From: Silvibacterium dinghuense | Lineage (GTDB): Bacteria; Acidobacteriota; Terriglobia; Terriglobales; Acidobacteriaceae | DNA length: 64,000 bases | Direction: 5' to 3' | NCBI RefSeq assembly: GCF_004123295.1 | Contig: NZ_SDMK01000001.1 | Location: 620,001 to 684,000 of the forward strand | Shown here: positions 1 to 8,076 of the stretch, piece by piece | Layout: every line of letters begins with the position of its first letter | Position numbering within the stretch: position 1 is the first letter of the stretch | The notes under the pieces: model-generated | The model's database searches: none | What the model saw: only the letters and a program-made list of their open reading frames with translations | What the model was told of the DNA's origin: nothing | Translations under genes and position numbers: made by a program

Positions 1-102
1 CGATCCCATGATGTTGAACGATGGCGCGCGCCCGCAGCCGGCAACAAACACTGCCGCTCCCAGGCTTGCCATCGCCGCCGCCCGTCTTCTTTCTCGCTGC
101 AC
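1..102 (-). CDS. ytcA: YtcA-like small lipoprotein, N-terminal part (cut by window edge)
   Basis: The first 34 codons of a leftward gene are present and the rest lies outside the window. I start it at GTG (102-100), preceded by a purine-rich AGGAAAGAGG ribosome site. The product has a basic n-region, a hydrophobic core and a VAGC lipobox, so it should be a lipidated envelope protein. The residues just after the cysteine (GRAPSFNIMGS) match the conserved start of the YtcA family, small proteins encoded beside MdtN/MdtP-type efflux genes in E. coli. It lies 30 bp downstream of the TolC-family gene on the same strand, which fits a ytcA-mdtN-mdtP style cluster. The identification rests on a short stretch. 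An internal ATG at codon 11 is a weaker alternative start. Confidence 0.55.
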   Translation of the reverse strand, partial: MQRERRRAAAMASLGAAVFVAGCGRAPSFNIMGS

Positions 103-132
103 GGATCCTCTTTCCTTTCCCGACCGCATCCT

Positions 133-1587
133 TTACGGCGTTCCCTTCGCCGGAGTCACGGAGACCAGGTCCCCGGTCCGGAAGGCCAGGTTGGCTACCT
201 GCAGCAGCACCTGCGCCCGCGCCGACACATCTTCGCTCCGCGCCTGCGCCAATGCCTTCTGCGCCTGTACCACGTCCAGCAGGTTCCTCACCCCGTATCC
301 GTAGCTCTCCCGCGCCGCATCATAGCTCTGCCCGGATGCGGCCAGCAGCGCGGCAGCAGCCTGCTGCTGCCGGAGTGCGGTCTTCATATTCGTATATGCG
401 GTCCAGACTTCGTCGGAAATCTGGTCCCGCAGCGCACCAATCTCGGCTTCGGCCTCATGCTTCTCCGCATGTGCCGCCGCCAGCTCGTGCTCCCGGCGCG
501 TACCGTCGAAGAGCGTCCACTTCAGCTGCAGAGTGACATTCCAGTACTCACCCTGCGCATACTCTCCCGGATAGGAATCGAACTGCCCGTAACCCCGCGC
601 CAGGCCACCGTCGCCGGTAAAGCTCATGCTGGGCAGAAAGGCCGAGTGCGCCTGCTTGAGCGACGCATCCGCCGCCCGCAGCCGTGTCACCTGCTCCAGC
701 AGCTCGGGCCGCTGCGCAAAGGCGCGGTCGATCTCCACATCCACTGAATCGGCCATCTCTTTCGGCGTAGCCAGATCCTGAATCTCCTGCACCTTGATCG
801 CTGTATCGGCGGGCAGCCCCATCGACGTCGCCAGATCCCCGGCTGCAATCGCCTCGGCGCCGACCGCGGCCTGCAGGTCATACTCGGCCTGGGCCTGTGC
901 CGCCGTCGCTTCAAGCACATCCGGCTTGGTCGCCAGGCCATGATCGAGGCGTGCCTGCGCATCGTCTTCGACCGCCTGCGCGTTCTTCAGACTGATCTCC
1001 GCTGCCTCGCGCAGTCCACGGGCATTGAGCAGCCGATAGTAAGCCGAGGAAACCGCAAAGATCAGCTTTCGATGTGTGTCATTGAACTTGAGGTTTGCCG
1101 CCAGGACGCTGGCCTTGGCCGCGTCAATCGCCCCGCCGCGTTCGCCGAAATCAAAGACCAGGTAATCCACGTGCAATACCGGGATAAACAAGCCTTCGGT
1201 CTGCCGTCCCCAGTTTGCGCCGGTCAGCGCGGCCTCCCGCAGAGACTCCGCGATCACCACCGCGGTCAGCGTCGGAAACAGTGCGCTGCGCGCAATTCCC
1301 AGGTCTGCGGCCCGGACCTTGGCTGCTTCCCATGCCGCCCGTGTCTCCGGATTGTGCTGCTGCGCGAGGTCTACCAGCTCGGCCAGGGTATAGGCCCTAT
1401 CTGAATCTATGGCATAGGGCGTCTCAGGATGCCCTGCCAGCTGCCGTCCGAGGCTCTCCTCCGCCTGCGAGTGCCATGGCTTATCCGCTGAAGCGGGCGC
1501 ACTCTGAGCCCATGCCAGGTTGATGCCTGCACCGACAACTGCAGCCAATCCAAGGACCGGATATCGAGCCAGATACCGCTTGCGCAT
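133..1587 (-). CDS. TolC-family outer membrane efflux protein (MdtP-like)
   Basis: About 484 residues, an outer membrane factor that would form the trimeric exit duct of a tripartite pump. A signal peptide (MRKRYLARYPVLG onward, ending at AWAQ) opens the protein. Two OEP-type halves follow, each with long alanine- and glutamine-rich helices and the recurrent LAQ/LLDVVQAQ pattern near the C-terminus. The reading frame extends upstream to 1671, but only the start at 1587 places a signal peptide at the N-terminus; it has a short-spaced GGAAAG site. The YtcA-like lipoprotein follows on the same strand, so the inner-membrane and adaptor partners probably lie left of the window. The substrate cannot be told from sequence. 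Confidence 0.85.
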   Translation of the reverse strand: MRKRYLARYPVLGLAAVVGAGINLAWAQSAPASADKPWHSQAEESLGRQLAGHPETPYAIDSDRAYTLAELVDLAQQHNPETRAAWEAAKVRAADLGIARSALFPTLTAVVIAESLREAALTGANWGRQTEGLFIPVLHVDYLVFDFGERGGAIDAAKASVLAANLKFNDTHRKLIFAVSSAYYRLLNARGLREAAEISLKNAQAVEDDAQARLDHGLATKPDVLEATAAQAQAEYDLQAAVGAEAIAAGDLATSMGLPADTAIKVQEIQDLATPKEMADSVDVEIDRAFAQRPELLEQVTRLRAADASLKQAHSAFLPSMSFTGDGGLARGYGQFDSYPGEYAQGEYWNVTLQLKWTLFDGTRREHELAAAHAEKHEAEAEIGALRDQISDEVWTAYTNMKTALRQQQAAAALLAASGQSYDAARESYGYGVRNLLDVVQAQKALAQARSEDVSARAQVLLQVANLAFRTGDLVSVTPAKGTP

Positions 1588-2133
1588 GATCTTTCCGTAT
1601 ATCGCCGCGACCATAGCGGGTTCAGGCCCCGCGGGGGACGAAAGATGTGGGTACCGCGAATGGGAATTCACGGCTTAAACCCAGTGTATACCGCACTTGC
1701 CTCGATAACCGGCACTCCGGAATTGCCTCCTTCCACGTCTTCCCATGGCAAAAATCCCTGCCGATACCATATCCTCCGGCATGGAAAACACCCCTGCTAC
1801 CACTCCCCACCACACCCTCACCAGCCGGCCAACCTGCCGATGCGTAGTCCATCGCTCTACCGGCCTATCGGCAGCAGCTCAAAGCCTCATCCCTAATAAA
1901 AAGCATTTCTGCGCCATACCGCTCCGGGCTTTCCACTGCGCAGCATCTGCAATCCAGACAAGGATTTATTTCCCGGATCATTTTGCCTGAGCAGCCGCTT
2001 CGCTGCACTGAAACTTTTGCTCTTTTCCCCTTACTCCCACCTTTGTCGCATTTCTCTACTCGCTCATTCTTGAGAAGATAGATAGGATCATCCTGCCGAA
2101 GTCAGCATCGCTTATCGTGCCCTTCGGTCCGGC
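1588..2133. other. Intergenic region between divergent genes, no gene seen
   Basis: About 545 bp separate the leftward TolC gene from the rightward GGDEF gene. Short open frames here have no recognisable product and no convincing ribosome site. The region presumably carries both promoters, but I could not pick out a clear -35/-10 pair or a strong hairpin. Confidence 0.6.
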
Positions 2134-2901
2134 TTGCGAGGCTATGTGCTCCTGAGACCACCGTCACCGGCTCCGCTGATACTCCTCGTTTCCCATATTC
2201 CGGCCTATCGTGCACTCGCCGCCGGGCTGCTTACCGGCGTTGCCGTCATCGCTCTGCTCTGTTTCTATCTCTGGCTTCGCGAACGGCAGACGCGCGCGCA
2301 CGCCGTCCATCTGGAAGCCCAGCTTGACCAGCGAACCGCAGCCCTCGAAGAAGAGCGCCGCAAGCTCGCCAGCACCCGTGATGCGCTCATCGAACAGGCC
2401 AGCCGCGATCCTCTCACCGGCCTGCTCAATTACGGCTCTGCTCACGATGTCCTGGTGCGCGAACTCTCCCGCGCAGGCCGCGAGGCAACCTCACTCACCA
2501 CGATCCTGGTGGAAATCGATGAGCTACAGGAGTTTATCGACCATCGCGGGCACATGGCCGCCGACGAAATCCTGCGCGAAACCGCCCATCGTCTCGCCGC
2601 CTCCATCCGTGTCTACGACACGGTGAGCCGCTTCGGCATCCACGAATTCCTTATCCTGATGCCCCAGTTCGACGGCTTCCGCGACCCACACCGCATCCAG
2701 GCTGTCCACGATGCTCTCTGCCTCGATCCTGTCTGGCTTCCCGGCGGCTCGACCCCTGTCAGCTGCAGCTTTGGCGTCGCCGTTCTCAACGGGGAATCCG
2801 GCGTAACCGCCGAAGAGCTTCTTCTACAGGCAGATAAGGCATTGCAGAAGGCCAAGTACAGCGGCCGCAACCGCATCGAGTACGAGGTTTACCACCCATA
2901 A
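2134..2901 (+). CDS. Membrane protein with degenerate GGDEF domain
   Basis: About 255 residues. One transmembrane helix (about 26-47) is followed by a short coiled coil (about 55-88) and a GGDEF domain beginning at the typical RDPLTGLLN motif. GGDEF domains normally make cyclic di-GMP from GTP. Here the signature reads GIHEF (about 168-172) instead of GGDEF, and the metal-binding aspartate region is only partly kept, so catalysis is unlikely. The RxxD inhibitory-site pattern (RVYD, about 159-162) is present five residues before it, so the domain could still bind cyclic di-GMP as a receptor. The start is uncertain: TTG at 2134 and GTG at 2146 are both possible, and neither has a strong ribosome site. 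No other cyclic di-GMP gene is adjacent. Confidence 0.75.
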   Translation: MRGYVLLRPPSPAPLILLVSHIPAYRALAAGLLTGVAVIALLCFYLWLRERQTRAHAVHLEAQLDQRTAALEEERRKLASTRDALIEQASRDPLTGLLNYGSAHDVLVRELSRAGREATSLTTILVEIDELQEFIDHRGHMAADEILRETAHRLAASIRVYDTVSRFGIHEFLILMPQFDGFRDPHRIQAVHDALCLDPVWLPGGSTPVSCSFGVAVLNGESGVTAEELLLQADKALQKAKYSGRNRIEYEVYHP

Positions 2902-2957
2902 GGCATTTATTATCAATGTTTTAAATATCAAGCTAAAATTCTTCTGCATTGCAGCTA

Positions 2958-2971
2958 ACTAATTAACTAGT
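2958..2971. promoter_or_regulatory. Candidate BlaI operator upstream of blaI
   Basis: ACTAATTAACTAGT is a near-palindrome (12 of 14 positions) 50 bp before the blaI start. A very similar near-palindrome sits at the start of the htrA gene (5045-5058). BlaI/MecI repressors bind dyads in their own promoters, so autoregulation is the simple reading. This is an inference from sequence similarity only. Confidence 0.45.
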
Positions 2972-3020
2972 TGCCGCGTCGAATTCAGTACAGGGCAATT
3001 CACCGCCCGGAGGTCCATTC

Positions 3021-3440
3021 ATGCCGCCAAAGCGTTCCATCACACTCACCGAAGCCGAACTCCGGCTCATGAAGGTGCTCTGGGAACGCGGCGAATCGGC
3101 CGTCTCGGACCTCACTGCCGCGGTTTCCGAAGAAAGACCCCTCGCCTACACCTCTGTGCTGACGACGGTGCGCATCCTCGAGGAAAAGGGTTACGTCCGC
3201 CATCGACAGGAGGGCCGGGCCTTCCTCTATAGTCCCTGCATCGACGAATCCGAGGCTGGCCGCACCGAAGTCCGGCATCTTCTCAACCGCTTCTTCGGTA
3301 ACTCGCGCGAGCGGCTTCTTCTCTCCCTGCTCGGCGACGAAGAGCTCGCCCCGGCGGAGATCCGCCGCCTGCGCCAGGCCATCAATGCTCTTCCCGAAGA
3401 CGAAATATCCGGCGGCAGCTCCAAGGAGACGGCTCGATGA
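3021..3440 (+). CDS. blaI: BlaI/MecI-family transcriptional repressor
   Basis: 139 residues, the usual length for BlaI/MecI/CopY repressors. The N-terminal half is a winged helix (LTEAELRLMKVLWERGESAV, then the recognition region LAYTSVLTTVRILEEKGYV), and the C-terminal half is the dimerisation helix region. The start has a good CGGAGG ribosome site. The stop codon overlaps the start of the M56 peptidase as ATGA, so the two are translationally coupled. In the classic system the membrane peptidase inactivates the repressor. No beta-lactamase gene is nearby; the next gene is an HtrA protease, so the circuit here may answer envelope stress instead. Confidence 0.92.
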   Translation: MPPKRSITLTEAELRLMKVLWERGESAVSDLTAAVSEERPLAYTSVLTTVRILEEKGYVRHRQEGRAFLYSPCIDESEAGRTEVRHLLNRFFGNSRERLLLSLLGDEELAPAEIRRLRQAINALPEDEISGGSSKETAR

Positions 3441-4981
3441 ACCTGTCTCTCGCCCATTTCCTGACTTCTGCTTCTGCCGCAGCAGCGGGAGCGCTCATCT
3501 CCGCCATCTGGCAGGGGGCTGCCCTCGCTGCACTGGTTGCGCTTTGCCTGCGTTTCGCGAAAGGCATGACTCCTGCCGTCCGTTCGCTTCTCTGGACCGC
3601 GACCTTCACTCTCGCCATCCTGCTGCACCTGACTCCATTCCTGCTGCACAGTAAATCGGACGCTGTACTCGGTAATGCACCGCACAGTGCCGCAGCCTTG
3701 AGGCTGGACGCACGTTGGAGCCTGGCCATCGCCGCAGTCTGGCTTACGCTATCCCTGGTGCGCATGGCGCAGTTGGCACGAAGCTGGATCGCCCTCCGGC
3801 GCATTGTCCGCTCTGCCGGTCCGGTCGAGTCTGTGGCTGTAGCCTCGGAGCTCCTGCACGCAGGCCGCCGCACCGCGATTCTCTGCACCTCTGACCAGGT
3901 GGATCGCCCCAGCGTTCTCGGTTTCTTCCAGCCGCGCGTGCTTATCCCCGCCGGGCTCTATCAGCAGCTCTCCACCGCCGAGTTGGAACACATCGTGCTG
4001 CACGAGATGGAGCACCTGCGCCGCCGCGATGACTGGGTCAACCTCTTCCAGAAGCTCGCTCTCGCACTCTTCCCGCTCAACCCAGCCATGCTCTGGGTTG
4101 AGCGCCGTCTCTCGATCGAACGCGAACTGGCCTGCGATGACCACGTCCTGGCATGCACCCGCGCACGCAAGACCTACGCTACCTGCCTCGTCAATCTCGC
4201 CGAGCACTCGGTGCTGAGCCGCCGTCTTTCGCTCGCTCTCGGCGCCTGGGAGCGCCGTTCCGAGCTGGCCCGCCGCGTCCTCCGCATCCTGCATGACTCC
4301 GAAGGCCGGATGACCACCCGCCGCCTCCGTGCGGTGACCGCTATGCTCATCGCGGGCATGCTCGCCGGCACTGCAGAGCTTGCCCGCGAACCCCGTCTCG
4401 TTGCCTTTACCTCTGCCTCTGCAACCACCGAGACAGCCGATGCGGTCGATACGGTTCTTCCCGGCGCTCCGTCTTATATCCCCGCGAACTTCACTGCCGC
4501 GCGTCGTCCGGCTCACGCTGTCGATGCGGTGTATCGCGTCCCCGAGCAGCCCATAACCGGCACTCAGAACAGCCACGGGAAATCAGGCTCTATCGGCAGG
4601 CCACGCCAGCAGCAGCCACAGACAAAGGCTGTCTCGCTGAATCTGCAGCACTCTACCGCCCGCATCACCCAGCTCGCGCAGAATGAGCCTCCGGCAGCCA
4701 TGACTCTTCCGGATAGCCTGGCTGTCAGCCTCCGCGCTCATGAAGAGCGGCAGAATATACTCCGGAGCCAGGCAGTCGTCGTGCTCGCTACCTGGACCGA
4801 GTATCAAACGGAAGAAGCGATCCCATCTGACAACCAGTCTCCGGATCGCTCTGCAGCAGCTCACACATCCGGTGCGCGCTCCCGCGTTCACTCCCAGGTG
4901 CAGTTTCTGGTTGCGCGCCCACTTCCGCCTTCCTACGCCGCCATCCCGACACCCGATGGCTGGCTGATTCTTCAGCTCTAA
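3437..4981 (+). CDS. M56-family membrane metallopeptidase (BlaR1/MecR1-like)
   Basis: 514 residues with several N-terminal membrane helices (about 15-40, 48-70, 95-115) and the M56 zinc-protease core. The zinc motif HEMEH is at 189-193 and the downstream ERELACDD motif at 228-235. The C-terminal 200 residues are low-complexity and periplasmic; they show no penicillin-binding sensor domain, so the signal is not obviously a beta-lactam. Its start overlaps the blaI stop (ATGA). By analogy it senses an envelope signal and leads to removal of BlaI. Acidobacterial genomes often carry such BlaI/M56 pairs with diverse C-terminal parts. Confidence 0.88.
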   Translation: MNLSLAHFLTSASAAAAGALISAIWQGAALAALVALCLRFAKGMTPAVRSLLWTATFTLAILLHLTPFLLHSKSDAVLGNAPHSAAALRLDARWSLAIAAVWLTLSLVRMAQLARSWIALRRIVRSAGPVESVAVASELLHAGRRTAILCTSDQVDRPSVLGFFQPRVLIPAGLYQQLSTAELEHIVLHEMEHLRRRDDWVNLFQKLALALFPLNPAMLWVERRLSIERELACDDHVLACTRARKTYATCLVNLAEHSVLSRRLSLALGAWERRSELARRVLRILHDSEGRMTTRRLRAVTAMLIAGMLAGTAELAREPRLVAFTSASATTETADAVDTVLPGAPSYIPANFTAARRPAHAVDAVYRVPEQPITGTQNSHGKSGSIGRPRQQQPQTKAVSLNLQHSTARITQLAQNEPPAAMTLPDSLAVSLRAHEERQNILRSQAVVVLATWTEYQTEEAIPSDNQSPDRSAAAHTSGARSRVHSQVQFLVARPLPPSYAAIPTPDGWLILQL

Positions 4982-5032
4982 CGACCTCCACAGAACCAAA
5001 CCCCTTACCCTCTCGAGGAGAAGTAAAAATCC

Positions 5033-6598
<1,566 letters not shown>

Positions 6599-6630
6599 TC
6601 CCGTTCCTTGTCATAACGAAGGAGCAACAG

Positions 6631-6660
6631 AAAGGGGCTGCCATCATGGCAGCCCCTTTT
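6631..6660. terminator. Bidirectional intrinsic terminator between htrA and piuC
   Basis: A perfect 10-bp stem (GGGGCTGCCA and TGGCAGCCCC) with a three-base loop is flanked by AAA on one side and TTTT on the other. It sits between the convergent ends of htrA (+) and the hydroxylase gene (-) and can serve both. Confidence 0.88.
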
Positions 6661-6685
6661 CCCTGCAAGCGCTCGATAAAGAGCG

Positions 6686-7366
6686 CTACACCTCAGCCCA
6701 TTCGCGCAAAAGATTGTGATATACGCTGGTCAGCTCCACCAGGGACGGATGATTCTCCATATCTCGTCCCACCTTTTGAATCGCCACATCGAGGTTCAGT
6801 AGCAGGCTGCGATGCGCGTCGCTGCGAACCATACTCTGCAGCCAGAAAAAGGAACACACCCGGCTGCCCCGCGTTACAGGGAGCACACGATGAAGGCTGG
6901 TCGAGGGATATAGCACCATGTGTCCGGCGGGCAGCTTCACCGAGTGCGCGCCGTAGGTATCCTCGACAAGCAGTTCTCCGCCGTCATACTCTTCAGGGCT
7001 GCTCAGGAACAGCGTCACCGAAAGATCCGTGCGGATCTGCTCGCCCGTGCCTGGAATGCGGCGGATCGAGTTATCCACGTGACTGCCGAAAGAGTGGCCT
7101 CCGTTGTAGCGGTTGAAGAGCGGCGGAAAAATTTTGGCAGGCAGCGCCGCCGAGATAAATAGCGGATTGCGCTCCAGCGCCTGCACAACTCTCCGTCCCA
7201 GCGTGATCGCAACCGGGCTCGACTCCGGCAGCTGCACATTGTCTTTCACGCGAGCCGACTGATAGCCGGCCGTGACCTTTCCATCCACCCAGTCTGCACG
7301 ATCAAGCTCGTTGCGGAACTGAACAACCTCTTCCTGGCTTAGCACTTCGGGGATCTGAATCAACAT
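6686..7366 (-). CDS. piuC: PKHD-type Fe(II)/2-oxoglutarate hydroxylase (PiuC/YbiX-like)
   Basis: 226 residues, the normal length of PiuC/YbiX. The double-stranded beta-helix fold keeps the iron triad H96-x-D98 (SHVDNS) and H159 (SLHRVL), and R169 is placed to bind 2-oxoglutarate. The PiuC family is encoded next to catecholate-siderophore receptors and is thought to modify siderophore-derived or related substrates. It is the last gene of an operon after the receptor and the Sel1 protein, 27 bp behind the latter, and is followed by a bidirectional terminator. The same gene set is known in E. coli (fiu-ybiX) and Pseudomonas (piuA-piuC). Iron control is expected, but I could not identify a Fur box with confidence. 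Confidence 0.92.
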   Translation of the reverse strand: MLIQIPEVLSQEEVVQFRNELDRADWVDGKVTAGYQSARVKDNVQLPESSPVAITLGRRVVQALERNPLFISAALPAKIFPPLFNRYNGGHSFGSHVDNSIRRIPGTGEQIRTDLSVTLFLSSPEEYDGGELLVEDTYGAHSVKLPAGHMVLYPSTSLHRVLPVTRGSRVCSFFWLQSMVRSDAHRSLLLNLDVAIQKVGRDMENHPSLVELTSVYHNLLREWAEV

Positions 7367-7393
7367 TTGTCTTACCTCATTCCGGACTCGCGG

Positions 7394-8068
7394 CTAAGCT
7401 GCCAGCGTGTCCGCAAAATCTCTAACCTCGCGCTGCTCATAGCTCGCGAGAAATACCTTCATCTTTTCGAGGAATGCCGGCGTTGCCGTCTCCGGCACCT
7501 TCCGCAGCCAGTAAAGCGCGCCGAGCAGATCGCCTTCTTCGATAAGAAAACGCGCGTAGTTGAACTGTCCGCGAAAGTCTCCAGTCACCGCTGCCCGGCG
7601 ATAGTGCTCGCGCGCCGTCGCGCGATCCTGCCGCACCACCCAGCCGTCCTCGTAGAAGCCTCCAAGCAGGTTGATGGACTTCTCATGTCCAAGATCGGCA
7701 GCCCGGCGCAACCAGTGATACGCCTCCACCTTGTCCTGCGCCACGCCTTCACCCAGAATCAATAGCGTTGCCAGGTTGTACATGCCCCAGTCGAGCCCGC
7801 GTTCGGCAGCCTTGCGAAACCACCGCTCTGCCAGCGTCGCGTTACGGGCGATGCCCCATCCCTGATCCAGGCAGCGGCCCACCATGTTGACGGCCATCAC
7901 GTCGCCTCCCTGCGCCGCGCGCTCAAACCAGTGCAGCGCCGCCGAAGGATTACGCTCTACATGCTTGCCGTCGAGCAGCATCTGCCCATAAAGCACCTGT
8001 GCCTGGTGCACGCCGCGCATCGCCGCAGCGCGCACCATCTCGTATGACTCTTCTTCCACCTGCAGCAT
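7394..8068 (-). CDS. Sel1-repeat (TPR-like) protein of the piu iron operon
   Basis: 224 residues made of about four or five Sel1-like repeats of roughly 36 residues, with the AxxWFxxAAxxG pattern (for example HWFERAAQGG, RWFRKAAERG, HWLRRAADLG, REHYRRAAVTG). No signal peptide is seen, so it is probably cytoplasmic. Sel1 repeats mediate protein-protein contacts. It sits 8 bp after the receptor gene and 27 bp before the hydroxylase gene, so the three are cotranscribed. Sel1 proteins occur at the same place in Pseudomonas piu loci; their exact role is unknown. Confidence 0.88.
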   Translation of the reverse strand: MLQVEEESYEMVRAAAMRGVHQAQVLYGQMLLDGKHVERNPSAALHWFERAAQGGDVMAVNMVGRCLDQGWGIARNATLAERWFRKAAERGLDWGMYNLATLLILGEGVAQDKVEAYHWLRRAADLGHEKSINLLGGFYEDGWVVRQDRATAREHYRRAAVTGDFRGQFNYARFLIEEGDLLGALYWLRKVPETATPAFLEKMKVFLASYEQREVRDFADTLAA

Positions 8069-8076
8069 CGTCTGGC

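Noticed and set aside
2902-3020. Whether the GGDEF gene and blaI form one operon
   Set aside because: The 120-bp AT-rich gap contains a likely blaI promoter and operator, so I treat them as separate units.
3437-4981. Beta-lactam resistance locus
   Set aside because: The M56 protein lacks a penicillin-binding sensor domain and no beta-lactamase or PBP gene is adjacent.
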